Below are positions 1 through 14,300 of a stretch of DNA of 64,000 nucleotides, in pieces. The notes under the pieces are model-generated. The model did no database searches. It saw only the letters and a list, made by a program, of their open reading frames with translations, and had not been told where the DNA came from. The stretch is from Muricea muricata (lineage: Eukaryota > Cnidaria > Anthozoa > Malacalcyonacea > Plexauridae), in NCBI GenBank assembly GCA_963855995.1, contig OY979729.1:8202115-8266114 (forward strand). Reading direction: 5' to 3'. Positions within the stretch are counted from its first letter, which is position 1; each line of letters starts with the position of its first letter. A program made the position numbers and the translations under genes.

Positions 1-103
1 CTTATCGGCTTGTTTATAAAAAGCTTTGAAGTCATTGTAAAATCTGTTGTTATTTTTTTGGTAACATACTTAGATTCTGAAATATTGAAGGGCAAATAAC
101 ATT

Positions 104-369
104 AGCCATCCGCCATCTTGTTTTATAATTAGGTCAATTTTAATGATGTCACAACCTGGGTAGACAATATAAAACTTGCTCTCAATTATTTAAATTTGAA
201 TGAAAATTTCTTGAACACTTTGCATTTGACGTAAAAACTATATACAATACAAACTTAGTTTGATTTCAACATTCAACATTGGTCATTGCTTCTTCAAGAG
301 ACAAAATAAGTATCCAGGTTGTGACGTCATAGACTTTTTGAATATCCAAGATGGCGGATGACTAGTGAC
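104..369. mobile_element. Palindromic MITE-like element
   Basis: Its ends are inverted copies of a sequence containing CCGCCATCTTG (left) and CAAGATGGCGG (right). Just inside, ACAACCTGG and CCAGGTTGTGACGTCA are again inverted. No coding sequence is seen. A related end occurs near 645-675. I see no clear target duplication, so the limits are approximate. Confidence 0.45.
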
Positions 370-680
370 TTTGTCCTTTTTCGTCCTTTAATATTTCAGA
401 AACTAAGCATGTTGTCAAAAAATTAACAACAGATGTTACGGTTACCTTAAAGGTTTTATCAATAAGGCGGTAAAAAAATATATTGCTGTTTCCCTTTAAA
501 TGATTTAATTGACAGTTTGAATGAGCCAATGGGATTACAAAATAGACCGATGCCAGGGCCTTTTCCCTTCCCCAATTCAAAAAAAAGCCCTGGGATCGAG
601 GTTGGGGTGGTAACAGAACAAACAAACATCAGCCGAATTTGTCTATTACGAAACAAGACGGCGGATGGCTAGTGCATTTG

Positions 681-1016
681 CATTGATATGTATCAAGACT
701 GGATAGTGCATCGTGCTACAAAAGCTAAATAAAATTGAAGCCGGAAACATGTCACATTCTGAGAACGGCGGCCATGTTGAATGACCCCACTCAAGGAGTG
801 AATTAACGTAGTTTCTTTTAGACTTTTAGGAAGCTTTTGTCTTAAAACGTAAAACTTTTGTGTCAAAACGAAAGCTATAAATCCTGTAATAGAAATCTGT
901 AGCATTCGATGCTCAAGTGGGGCCATGCAACATGGCCGCATGTCTAAAAGTGTGACGTATTTCCGGCTTGAAAACCCAACAATAGATGTGCTATCGAGCT
1001 TTAATACATATCAATG
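681..1016. mobile_element. MITE family 'GCCGGAAA', copy 1
   Basis: Terminal inverted repeats start CATTGATATG and end CATATCAATG. Inside them lie GCCGGAAACATGTCAC and its inverse near the right end, followed by GGCCATGTTGAATG and its inverse. The flanks TGCATTTG and GTCATTTG match at 6 of 8 bases, a possible decayed 8-bp target duplication. A second copy in the opposite orientation lies at 57028-57371. Non-coding. Confidence 0.6.
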
Positions 1017-1326
1017 GTCATTTGTACTTTAATATTTCCACCCAATCTGAACGTTCTGACCATAGATATCTCATATACACTAGATTTTTGCAAAGAATGT
1101 TTCCTAGTTTGCAGCACGAGAAACATTGATTTCCCGATTAAGCATGCGCAAAACTTCTTCAAGTCTGCAACAAACGAAGCGTGCGAGCCAATGTTTCACA
1201 AAAATGTTTCCTAGTTTGCCCACACCGGGAAACATGAGTGACAGTGGCAGGAAACAACGCTTTCGAGACAACGCTTTCCCCAAGGCTTGAGTAAGCGTAA
1301 GTAAGCTCTGAAGACCTTCTTCACCT

Positions 1327-1545
1327 TTAAGGCCCTGTCACACGGTGCAATTTTTCTTGCAACCTGCAATGCAAATCTACTCTTGGGAGATGTAAAATTG
1401 GCAAATACATGTTTCCATCACAGTTTGCCTCTATAATTTTGACATACCAAACATTTGTCACAAATTTACATCTCTTAAGAGTAGAATTGCGTTGCAAGTT
1501 GCAAGGAAAAAATTAAATTGCACCGTATGACAGGGCCTTTATCAA
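1327..1545. mobile_element. MITE with AAGGCCCTGTCA ends
   Basis: The ends AAGGCCCTGTCACACGGTGC and the inverse of AAAGGCCCTGTCATACGGTGC face each other. The interior repeats TGCAA motifs and an inverted pair around TCTACTCTTGGGAGATGTAAA. Related 'CTGTCACA...TGCAA' ends recur near 6227, 24118, 60890 and 63505, so this is a dispersed family. Non-coding. Confidence 0.55.
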
Positions 1546-1600
1546 GGTTTACGGATCGAAAGCTTTGTGGTGTTTCCACAAAATTATAGTGATATTTATA

Positions 1601-1779
1601 TAAACGCATGATAGCCTCGGTTTCTTTTGTCTCAGCAAGGACGTTTACTGTCGTATTTACCCCATGAACACCGGATGAGGGATAGTTAGACTAAATATCC
1701 CTCATCCGGTATTCATGGGGTAAATACGACAGTAAACGTCCCTGTTGAGACAAAAGAAGCCGAGGCTATCATGCGTTTA
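1601..1779. mobile_element. Near-perfect 179-bp hairpin
   Basis: Two arms of about 84 bases are reverse complements with few mismatches. They run from TAAACGCATGATAGCCTCGG to its inverse CCGAGGCTATCATGCGTTTA, around the short loop GTTAGACTAAA. This looks like a compact foldback or MITE. It abuts another element whose ends also begin AAACGCATG. No open frame of note. Confidence 0.65.
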
Positions 1780-1785
1780 CAAACT

Positions 1786-2273
1786 AAACGCATGGTTTGA
1801 GGGAGATTAATTATGAAATCTCCCTGAAAGCTTCGGGGGGGTTTGTGGAGGTCCCTCGGCTTTCAGGGAGATTTAAGCCCCGTACAGACGAGCAAGTTTT
1901 CCTTGACAAGTTTCTTAACGAGTTCACTTACGCGTCTGTACGACGAACAAGTTTTCCTTGACAAGTTGTCCTTGACAAGATTTACTTGTTCCTGTGTACG
2001 CGAAATTTGATATTTTTTTCCTGACAACTTTTACGAGGCCGCACGAATTAAGTACGTAAACAAAAATTCTCTTGTCAAGTGTTCCTTGTTGCACGCACAC
2101 ACGAGCAAGTTTCCTTGTCGAAAAGCTGGTAGGACTAGCTTTTAAACCAGGCTCCTTGTCAAGGAAAAATTGTCAATTTTTTTCGCGTACACACGAGCAA
2201 ATGAAACTTGTCAAGGAAAACTTGCTCGTCTGTATGGGGCTTTAATGACTAATCTCCCTTAAACCATGCGTTT
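1786..2273. mobile_element. Outer MITE of a nested pair
   Basis: The left end AAACGCATGGTTTGAGGGAG is matched by the inverse CTCCCTTAAACCATGCGTTT on the right. The inner part is occupied by a separate element with its own inverted repeats (1876-2241), which lies in its right half. Confidence 0.55.
1876..2241. mobile_element. Harbinger-like MITE, TTA duplication
   Basis: The 36-bp terminal inverted repeats begin AGCCCCGTACAGACGAGCAA and end with the inverse. The element is flanked by TTA on both sides (1873-1875 and 2242-2244), the 3-bp target typical of PIF/Harbinger elements. The interior is rich in CTTGTCAAGGAAAA and its inverse. It is nested in the 1786-2273 element. Superfamily assignment is inferred from the target length only. 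Confidence 0.6.
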
Positions 2274-2867
2274 CATAATAAACACCATTCAAACCGGCAT
2301 GAGCACTTAAGTGTTAAAAAACGTTATATACTCACTGGTAAAATAAATTGAGTCAATTTTGGAAGTTGTGAATGGTATCGGTCTATCCATGTTTCAAGAC
2401 GTTCAACTTCTCCCTGTTGAAATTGTGTCATACCTATAATTATGATGTATGATTATTCTCTCATGTTACAAACACGAATGCTTCGTTCTTTAAGGCCAGT
2501 GGTGTAAAGGTTACACTCTATTTGTAACTAGTTACTGATAAAAGTTACCCTTGTTATGCACTCGGCATAACAAACTCGTACGAAATAACGAAAATATCTC
2601 GAATCGAAAGCATACACAAAATACATAAAATACAAAATACATACTTAATACATAAACAATTCCACAAACACATTACATAACTGTGAGTATTCAAAGAATA
2701 TATCGGTTTTCTTACTTAAATTTAAACGTTTACTCTATATTGTAGGTTCCTCGTCGATAACATACTAACAACAATAACAATGTAATTTTCCGATCACGTG
2801 AAAACGCACGGATCAAAACGTAGAACAATGTAATTGTAACAGTCCATTACAACCCTTAATGAAAAGT

Positions 2868-3122
2868 AACTACAATCCCAGACAATTAGGAACACACACT
2901 CAATTTTGAAAAAATCTGCAAAAATCATTTATAAGTCCCCCGTCCCCACCCCCCCCCCCAAAAAAAACAATGTTGAAAGTTTTCATATTAGTCAACCATT
3001 GTCTGGGGCAACTTGGCAACATTGAAAGGAAAAGGGGGGGGGGGGGGGGCAGGGGGAGGATATTCCTAAAAAGTATACGAAAGTTGGGAAGTGTGCCAGA
3101 TGTTTTGTCCAGGATTGTAGTT
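2868..3122. mobile_element. MITE with CTACAATCC ends and CAATGTTG core
   Basis: The left end ACTACAATCCCAGACAA pairs with the right end TTGTCCAGGATTGTAGT. Inside, a C-rich run plus CAATGTTG on the left is mirrored by CAACATTG plus a G-rich run on the right. Similar cores occur at about 20940-21080 and 39405-39660, so this is a family. Confidence 0.5.
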
Positions 3123-3461
3123 TCAGTTACAAAGTTACTTGGAATAAAACCTAAGTTACAAAGTCACAAGTTACTAGTTTGGGAAGCGAAGACGAGGACA
3201 TATTTGCATTTTAGCGCCAATATTTACGAGAATGCTTCTATTTTTTAAGGCCATTCTTCCATCATGGCTTTGAGCGTATTATGCGTAATGACAATGTGGG
3301 AAAATATTTGTTAAAAAAAGATTTGCTTTATAAACTTACTTTAATTTTGTAAAGTAACGATAATTTTAAGAGTAGAATGCAGCGTGTTACTTTTTGGTGA
3401 TTTTTTGTGGTTACAAGTTATCTTTTCAGAAAAGGAACTATTTACAGTTATGATTACCAAC

Positions 3462-3711
3462 CTCGTTCCCAGGGCCTCTTTGCGGTGAAACATATGGTGA
3501 ACAAAGGCCATGGCAAAGGCTGATTGTCACATGACCAAATTTTCCAATGTATGTGGAAAATTTATCACAGAAATTAAGTACTCGATAATTTGTCAGGAAA
3601 ATATTCTAACTACATTGGAAAATTTCGCAACCAGCCAAAATGTGACGACCAGCCTTTGCCAGGGCCTTCTACCTCATGTTTCCCCATGCAGGCCCTGGGA
3701 ACGAGGTTGAC
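3462..3711. mobile_element. MITE with AACCTCGTTCCCAGGGCC ends
   Basis: The left terminus AACCTCGTTCCCAGGGCC has its exact inverse GGCCCTGGGAACGAGGTT on the right. A further inverted pair, GCAAAGGCTGATTGTCACAT and ATGTGACGACCAGCCTTTGC, lies internally. I could not establish a convincing target duplication. The end sequence resembles those of the 61392-63365 element. Confidence 0.55.
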
Positions 3712-3849
3712 CATTACCAGTAACTAATTACTTGTGGCGAAGTTACGCAGCACAACTCAGCACTTTTCGTGACCTGCAATTTTTTTGCAATTGTACTCTT
3801 GAGAGACGTAAATGTGGCAAATGCGCGTCTTCATTGCCTTATGTTAATG

Positions 3850-4029
3850 CAGGGCCGAAACTAAAGCGTTAATTGGGGGGGGGGGTGTATATTCATACAT
3901 TCACGTTCTGCCCGACGAATTTCTTTTGAAATCAGTTGTCATTACCGTTGATTTCAAAAGAAATTCGTCGGGCAGAACGCGAATATATGAATATGCACCC
4001 CCCCAATTAACGCTTTACTTTCGGCCCTG
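3850..4029. mobile_element. hAT-like hairpin MITE, exact 8-bp TSD
   Basis: A 180-bp almost fully palindromic element beginning CAGGGCCGAAACTAAAGCG and ending with the inverse. It is flanked on both sides by the identical 8-mer TGTTAATG (3842-3849 and 4030-4037). The CAGGG terminus and 8-bp target fit non-autonomous hAT elements. The arms carry TGCCCGACGAATTTCTTTTG and its inverse. Confidence 0.8.
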
Positions 4030-4415
4030 TGTTAATGTCTACTTCACATAGCAAACATTCTTCACTGTCGCAGAAATCAGGAAAGGCAATTGACTGGCCA
4101 GAACCCGCATAATAAGCATACGTAATGCGACATGCGTGGGCACACAAACTTCAACGGTTTCGACTCGAGTGTCCGTTCTGTTTATTTTCTATTCTGTGCT
4201 CGATGCAACTTTATCTTTGCTAGCCTGTGCGCAGACCTACATCGGAATGATTAAGACTTACTCTTTCAGAATCAGGTCTGTGGACAGGCTATATGTTTGC
4301 AGACGTGCTGCAAGCTGTTGAAACAACTTGAATCAAGCTTGTGAATTAAAAGTGCTCAAAATCCTTTGTTGTCATCAATCAAGCCGGAGCAAGCAATGTG
4401 AACGCACCCGATATC

Positions 4416-4512
4416 ACAGGCGGCCCAATTCAGTGTGTAGTTTCATATAGAGATCAGTACCGCTCGCTACTGATCTCTATATGAAACTACACACTGAATT
4501 GGGCCGCCTGTG
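4416..4512. mobile_element. Perfect hairpin MITE, 8-bp TSD CCGATATC
   Basis: Two perfectly complementary 45-base arms (one base outside this span on the left counts as arm or target) surround the loop CCGCTCGC. CCGATATC directly precedes and follows (4408-4415 and 4513-4520). A related repeat at 47800-47825 reads through the same site without the insert, which acts as an empty site. A diverged relative (GGCGGCCCAATTC...GAATTCGGCCGCC) lies at 21987-22150. Confidence 0.8.
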
Positions 4513-5867
4513 CCGATATCGGCTTGATGACTGCAAGGCAACAATCCTGCAGGAGACTTGCAGCAACCTGCGCGTTTTGAGCGGTGTAGCTTCATTCAAT
4601 ATAGCTTTCCTTTTTTTATTTAAATCGTAAAACTAACCAAGTTTCTTTTCATTGCTCGAAGACCTTGGTGTTGCTATGTTTGCACCTACATCTTGCAAAA
4701 CACACTGAATCTAAAAAAGAAAGGACATATACGAGGTTAAGATATGACTTTGAGCCTGGTAGAGACATAAGCACAAGCTAAAACAAAAGGCAAAACAAAG
4801 AAATACAGTGAAGTGTGCGACATGAGACTGCGAGTTATGGTAGAACAAAAGCAAATTCTAAAGAAAATTCTTGAAAAGTTATCCTTTGTCATGTTGCTTA
4901 TACTTGTGACGCTAGCGAGGAGCAGGCTTAACAATAGCTTATTTCAATCGTTTTTCTTTTTGTTGAGACACTCTCATGTGCATATGTTCACGGATGAGGT
5001 AATTTAGTGGATGCAAAGTATAATTAAGTTCATATCAGACCTCCTGAAGATCCTGTAGAATTGAATGTCCTTCGTCTGCACAGAATTCTGAGGCAACTCT
5101 TCAAAAAAATTAAAGCAACGTGGGGACAACGGGTAGCGGAATGAAATGAAACTAATTATTTCAGGCGTTGAAAAAAATGCCAAATGATATCCTCAAATCA
5201 TTAGTTTTCTCATTTCAAAACTTCCTCAAAGCGTGCGTAAACTATGGAATATTTTACTTTAAAATATATTTAAAAAATGTATTAAAAAAGCTGGCTTCAA
5301 AAACCGCCCCAGTTTAAAACGTTTTGGCGGGAAATGATTACGTGATTCACATCTTCACCAGTGAAAGTCAATGGTGAAGATATGGACAATATCTGAATAA
5401 GAATATTAAATGCCCAGCAAGTAATTTTAAATGCAAACATATCAAACAATTCAAGTTTATATTAAATTTTTTACATTAAATTTTGCTACATCGCAACATC
5501 ATCAGAGCTATACAAAAACAGCTTTTACTAAAACTTCTTACGCCTTATCGGCGCCCAAATTTATCAGGCTAGTGTAAATCTAGCTTCTGTATCGTCTGAA
5601 ATATGCAGATTGATATGTCACATATGAAACACGAGCGGCAGTGTTTCATCGGGAAATCCAAACACCCAGAACGGGGTTGAAAATACGACGCGCGAAGTAT
5701 TTGTGACGAAATTCAAGGTGTTTGGATAGCCGATGAGACACTGTCTCGAGTGCTTGATATATCTTCTCAAACGAAACAAAAACTATGGAGTAGACGGCGA
5801 GATAAAACCGTAATGCTAATTGAGACTGGGATATCCAAACCTTCTTGGCGGTTATGATTTGCTTTCT

Positions 5868-6130
5868 AGCTCATCTGACCGTGAGTACAACGCCTGGAAC
5901 TAGCTACCAAATAGAAATCCATTTTGCTGTTGTTCATCACTTATATCTTTTGTTTTCCTTTGCAAAACTTGTTGAAACTTAGTAACTGTCTTTAAAAAAG
6001 AAAATTATAAGTCTGCCAGAAATTTGGAAACAAAGTAAAATATATTTCAAGAAAGATTTGATAATTTGGATCGAAAAATGGATTTCTATTTGACAACTAG
6101 TGCCAGTACTTTTCTGTGTTTTCAGATCAA
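5868..6130. mobile_element. Dispersed MITE 'CAAATAGAAATCC', copy 1
   Basis: A 260-bp imperfect palindrome with GCTCATCTGACCG on one end and TTTTCAGATC on the other, and CAAATAGAAATCCATTTTGC mirrored by ATGGATTTCTATTTGACAAC. Copies also lie at 51890-52155 and 54575-54839. Non-coding. Confidence 0.65.
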
Positions 6131-6226
6131 ATGGTTGTTTTAACTTAATCAATTATTAAGGAGTTTGAGAAGCTACATGGAAATCCAAAGCTTATTCTAG
6201 TTGGATTACAAAACAGTTGCTCGAAT

Positions 6227-6600
6227 GCGCTGTCACACTATGCAACTTGTCTTGCAATTTTGTTGCAAGACAAATCGCGAGGGAAATTGTAAGGTGTAAC
6301 ATGCCTCGCAATCATAAAGTCACGCAGCATTTTGCAAGAAGCCAAGCACGAAGTAGATTTCCACAACGCTGCAACGCATTTTTAACCATCGCACAGTGCA
6401 ACATCCCTCTTGCAACTTGTTTCGCAATATTTTTGTTGAGCAGCCAATAAAAACTCGTTATTTGAAAATAGTTGCCAGTTGCTGAGGCTGCGAGACAAGA
6501 TGCAAGAAACGTTGCACAGTGCAACATCCCTGATCAGGCAACTCTGATTCCCAAATACTGTCGTTGCGAGAAACGTTGCATCGTGTAACATCGCCAGTTT
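6227..6600. mobile_element. MITE of the TGCAACTTG family
   Basis: Starts CGCTGTCACACTATGCAACT and contains repeated short motifs such as TTGCAAGA, CACAGTGCAACATC and CGTTGCA on alternating strands. Similar tracts occur at 24118-24500, 60890-61380 and 63375-63510. The right limit is approximate. Confidence 0.45.
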
Positions 6601-6851
6601 TCGTAAGTTAGCGCGCTGCTTACCCTATCGCTGACGAGAGTTCATCTGTCGTTCCAAGAGCTTCGAATATTTCGTCATCTTTTTGCCGTCGCTCACCGAG
6701 AAAATTGTAGGAATAGCCTGAGGGTGAAATGTAGTAGTTTGACGATAAGAGAGACGATTGAGAGTTTTACAGTGTGTTTACTATAAGTAGGACCGCTTAT
6801 AGAATATAGACAACAGCAACTAATCACAGTGAAGAACGAAAATAGAAAATA

Positions 6852-8290
<1,439 letters not shown>

Positions 8291-8348
8291 ATTTCGCTCT
8301 GTCTATATGTCATTGAGCACTCTTTTGTATTTCGCTAACCAAAACTAG

Positions 8349-8490
<142 letters not shown>

Positions 8491-8529
8491 TTAGGTTTTG
8501 CCATTTATAAAAACTTTTGAAAGAATGCT

Positions 8530-8800
<271 letters not shown>

Positions 8801-9037
8801 GCCATTATATATATATATATATATTTCTAAACCTCATTAATAATTCATGAGAAAAACACAAAGGAAATCATAGCCGTGACTAGAGTCTATATATGAAATA
8901 AAACACATGTCGATTTTCACAAATCTTTTACTTCGATTTTCTCGGCTTATACAACATCTATATTGAAAATTCTTTTGTATACAAGCAGACAAGATGGGTA
9001 TAAAATGAATCGATTTAGAAGTCATTTAAAACACTCG

Positions 9038-9115
9038 CAATTCGCGCTTTATCAGATATACAACGCTCGGCTTCGCCTCGCGTTATATATCTGATAAAGC
9101 ACTCCTGCGCGTGTT
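9038..9115. repeat. Short inverted repeat
   Basis: CTTTATCAGATATACAACGC and its near-inverse GCGTTATATATCTGATAAAG form a hairpin around CGGCTTCGCCTC, bounded by AAAACAC and GTGTTTT. Probably a miniature hairpin element. Confidence 0.45.
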
Positions 9116-9199
9116 TTAAATATTACATATAATGGCATATATGCCATTATATATATATATATCTATATATATATATATATATTAATATATTTAATATAT

Positions 9200-11320
9200 G
9201 AAATCATCATATTTGTTTGGTAGTTGCCCAAATTTGGAGTTATGAGTTATGACATAACCAAAGAATATTGAAAACACATATGCAACATTATGTCACACTA
9301 ATTTATGCTGCTTATGTCTAATGTGGGAAAATACAAATGGCTTCTTCAGTAGCTTGCATCTTGTGTACAAGGTACGTGTTTACTCTGTGCAAATAAATAG
9401 CAAAACAATTATTGAACTCAGTTATCATAGAATATGAGAAACTTCAACTTCTTCATTCAACTTCTCATTGATTATGTGTCACCTCTGGCTTCACTAGTGA
9501 GTTGAAGAGAAGCCCCTCCCCCCCCCCCCAAAAAAAATCAATAAACCTGTTTAAAGTGGTTTGGGACTAAGGCCTTTCTATAGCGCAACGGCTAAATTAA
9601 GCTATGCTCAGGTCACATGGTTTAAGTTAGTTGCTGTAACAGGTTCAACCTGTGACCAAATGCAGTAAAAATGAGCCTTTAACAAAAGGGGGTTATTTAG
9701 TTGGTACCTTTGTCACCTTTCTTTGTGTAAATCTTTGTACTGGACAGCCTAAAACAATAAAAAAAAATGTAACACTACATAGCACAGTCTAAAGCCAGCC
9801 TGCTTCTCAATTTTTGCATGCTGCCATGAACCAGCCAATCTGCATAATGTTGTCAGGACAAGATGGGTTTTAGATGGCTTGTTTTATAATCAGAAAATCT
9901 ATATACCATGTAATTCTGCTGTCAAAAATTTTCAAAATATTCCTGAATCCTGCAGAAGGCTAAAATGTTTTCAAGTCCAACTTAATTCTTTGTCTGCACC
10001 CTTGGGGCTATTGTGTACAAAGTCATCATCAAAAAATAGTACCAGCAGTTATGCTCTATTCCAATTATCTGCCAACGGTGCTATGCAGGCATAGAGGGGT
10101 GGGTCCTCTGTCGGCTCTAACAAATATATGTTGAATACTTGAGTTGTGTCAGTCTTAGTCACATGTGTCAATCAAATAGATTAAGTAATTGCAGGATATT
10201 TGCGTAATAATAGGGCGGAGTGTTTCCACACAATTCCGAGTTTTTATAATATAGCACAAAGAACTTCAACAGAAGAGCGGCGGGAAATTTTCCGTGTTGA
10301 CATAGAGTTATATCAACACGGCTCTTAGCCAATCAGCGTTCAGAATTTATAAATACTATATTATAATTATATTTATAAAGTGGTCGACGTAAACCCGCAA
10401 ACCAGTAAACCAAGAAATTCTTATAATGCGGAAATCAAAAATCTATATGCAGTAGTAACAATTTCACTACAAATAGTTGACAATAAATGGTTTACAATGC
10501 TCAGATGATATGGTTCCGTCCACATATGTACATTTATAAAGTATACTTTATAAAAGGACACTTTTGCCCCCCCTGCCTCCCTTGAGAAAGGGCAAGGGGG
10601 GCCAGGCCCCCCTGCGCATCCCTTTCCAGCGTCCCTGATAATATATTAACTACCATCATGACTTTATCAATGGTCTTTTTGGAAAATATTAGATTTTTGG
10701 TCACTCAAACTCAAACTTATTATGGCGTTTGGCCTAAAAAAATAGTTTAATATGCATAAGAAAGTAAGCTAAAAAACTTATTACCTTGACAGAGAAAATT
10801 TTCTTGCTACTCTACAAGCTATTCCGACGTGTTCGAAGCGAATTCTGTTTCTGAAATTCTTGAAAATCGACAATGTACTCATCATTTTGGAAATTGGACG
10901 GCTTGGTACTTCGTGTAAGTTTGCTCATAAAATTTTGCCCATCTCTCTGGCTGGTGTCTTGATTTGTAGTTCATCAAATTTTCTCCATGTTTCTCTCTCG
11001 AGTCTCGAGTCGACGACTCGATTCGACAATATGTATGGTACAGTAGCGTACAGTATTCGGAAATCTTTGTACTCTTGTAGAATATTTCCAAAGCTATTAG
11101 AAGCAACAAATAAAGCGAAATAAAGCTACTTATTCAATTGCGTGCATATAGCACCCTTCATTGCCTTCATGATTGACACTTCTTTCCCACGTGACGTGTT
11201 ACAGATAAAATTATTCCATTTCTGGTTTAACTTTTTATCCCACATGATTCATTTGCGAGCGTTTAAAAGAATCTAATTCGTGGTTAAAATATTTGTCTAC
11301 TAGTAAGTAAATTAGTAAGT
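9200..11320. other. Intergenic, no gene recognised
   Basis: Stops are frequent in all frames and no recognisable protein is encoded. Homopolymer C/A runs lie near 9515-9535 and a C/G-rich stretch at 10565-10620. One weak possibility is a first exon on the minus strand, from the ATG pair near 10887 down to a GTAATAAG donor near 10780. It has no recognised continuation, so I do not annotate it as a gene. Confidence 0.5.
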
Positions 11321-11324
11321 AGTG

Positions 11325-14300
11325 ATGTCAAAATTGCGTGTAGGAATAATTGGCGCTGGGGGTAGCGGTTTAACAGCGATCAAATGTTGCTTGGACGAAG
11401 GATTTGAGCCTGTTTGTTTTGAGCAAGAAAGCTACTTGGGAGGAATGTGGAAGTTTACAGAAGAAAACAGCATTTCCAGTTCGGTGTATCGCTCCACGGT
11501 AATCAACACAGACAAGGAGATGATGTGTTACAGTGATTTTCCAATGCCAAAGGAATTTCCCCCCTACATGCACAATACGTATGTCATGAAATACTTCCAA
11601 ATGTATGCAGAAAATTTTGGCTTGGAAAAGTATATACGCTTCGGTCAAATAGTGTTAAATGTTAAAAGATCAGCTGACTTTGAGCTCTCTGGAAAATGGC
11701 TGGTTACGGCGAAGTCGATTGAAGGTGAAAGCGATGACAGTAAAGTTGAGTGCTTTGATGCGCTCATGGTATGTACTGGACACCATTGGCAACCATCTTG
11801 GCCGACATTTAAGGGAATGGAAATATTTGAAGGTGTTCAGATCCATAGCCATTCTTATAAAGATTTCAGAGGATTTGAAGGAAAGACTGTGCTTGTCATA
11901 GGTATGTCAGGGAACATTCATTATTTATACCGGGCAAAGCTGGTGAGCAATATTCTAGACAGTTAATTGGAGAGAGGTCATGGAAGATACACCAGTGCAG
12001 TAGGTTTAGAGGAGATTAATTAAAAGGACTTTTCAGTGGCATAGCCAGCATTTCCTGTCAGGAGGGTCAAAGAAAACCCATGAGGGGGGGGGGTAGACCT
12101 TTCAGTATTAGATTTAGCGTTAGACTCATTGACAATTTTCTCAATTCTCAGGAAGCTGCAATCCTGCCAAAGAAGGATGGGCACCTCCCCCCCCCTCTCT
12201 GACTATGCCTATATGTACAGTACAGATGCATACATTAGACTCTATTACATAACTGTACAGACATACACAGACACTTTGCCTATTTGCAAAATATGTCTAT
12301 CTACATTCTGCGTAGTGTCCCATGTTTTGAAGGTTCTAAACCTCTTACCTTAATAGCATAGGGTGTATCATGTTCCTCCTTCAAAAAAATTAACATAAGG
12401 GAGGCAGGATGGAGGCCTTTGATTCAAGCATCACATACATACATCAAGTTACATTTGCTTGTTGTAACCACATGTACAGTAACGTATTAAGCATAGCCAA
12501 AAGTTAGTAAATTGTTGGATAGCCTAAAATTTTGTTACCATGCCCCCTCCCAAGGTGCCATTTGGTCAAATTTTAAAATTTGAAGCCTAAAGCCATGGGG
12601 TGTGTTTTTATTTGGCCTAATGCCTTGATTGCATTCATAGGCGTACGAGGCGGGGGGGGGGAAGGCGGGCGCCCCCCCAATTTTTCGTGATCAAGGAAAG
12701 TTGGGCAATTTGTGCTTGAAAAGTCGGGCAATTTAGGTCGGGCATGCTGCGCTCAAATGGGCTCAATTACAAAAATAATAGCCTACGGAGTACGAGTACA
12801 GGCAAACGAAGTTTGAATCGAATTTATAATACAATATTAATTTATCAAAAAAGTTGTTGGATGTGTATTAATATAGATATAGTGTTGCATCATGCAACGA
12901 TTAAACGATATTTTGATTCATTTTTGACCTGTCAGGCAACTTTAGGATGCGTCGGGCAAAAATGTGTCCGCCCCCCAATTTTTTTTGACCGGTACGCCTA
13001 TGATTGTATTTGGCACCTGGAAACGAGTCTCTCCAAATGGAGCTGGCACTTACTTAAAGGAGCAGTGTCACATTTCACACATATTTTATTTCCTTATTTT
13101 CTTACTATTTTACGAATTTCTTTTAGATTCCGTTTGATTAAAACACATAAATTGCATTATTTTCACCTTCTTCTTTATTCAAGAGACAACTGATGTGCGG
13201 CGAAATCACTGCAATTCCAACGGTTACATCCTGCCTCGATTTTCGCATTCTCCATGCTTTAAATACATTGTATACCGAATAAATTCTTTTGCGTTGATTG
13301 TCGCACAATTTCCCTCAACCTCTGTCATTCTGTTGCTTTTTTACCACCCGGAAATATCGAATTTCAGACCATGCTCGCCCTCCATTGAGGACGCCATCTT
13401 GGATTCCAAACTTGAAAACGTTGGCCCAACGCTATCAAATTACACTATGCACAGAATAAGATGCGCAGACGTGACACTGCTGCTTTAATTCCTGGTTGCC
13501 GTGCTCGTTGTGTTGTTTCGACAATATATAGAGATCAGTGTTGCACATCTTAAAACGTTGTTGGTCTAGTTCGATCTACAGATCTTGTTTTCATTCACGA
13601 CTTAAAAGGCATTGTGGAGCTTTTTTAACTGCTAGCATTAGTTAGTCCTGCTCTGTAAATATCTCATGCTTATTGACTTGTTCAGGCAGTAAAAACAATC
13701 AATTGGCCATTTCCTATTCAATACCCCAATGTATGCATGAATTGTTTGGAGGAAAAATGATGGAGTACCAGTCATGAGATTAGTGCAATCTCTGAGACTT
13801 TCACTTTGAGATAATGAGGTGTCTTTTATATCAGGAATATTGAAATTTGCACTGTGGTAAAATCAATGCCAATCTCACAACAAGCATATTAGTAACAAGC
13901 ATGAAATTGAAAGAAAAACACAACAAATTAACTATTATTGGAAACTTTAATAGTTACACTTACACGGATACACAGCGTATACTCAGGCTTACACAACATG
14001 CTTCCATAAATAAACCTCACTATCAACAATAGCATTGGTCCAATATTTCCACCCTGTGTACATTAAGGAATCCGGAATGAATTACTAGGCCTAGGAATAT
14101 GGAACCAATAGTTGGAATCCGCAAATTCACTTGTATATAAATCTAGAATCGAGCTACTGGGAAACCGGAATTCACTACTGGGAATCCGGAATCCACTACT
14201 GGGAATCCGAAATCCACTACTGAGAATCTGGAATCCACTACTGAGAATCCGGAATCCATTACTTGGAATCCGGAATCCACCACTGGGAATTCGGAATCCA

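Noticed and set aside
10780..10890. Possible first exon on the minus strand ending at a GTAATAAG donor
   Set aside because: The peptide is not recognised and no continuing exon could be found downstream on that strand.
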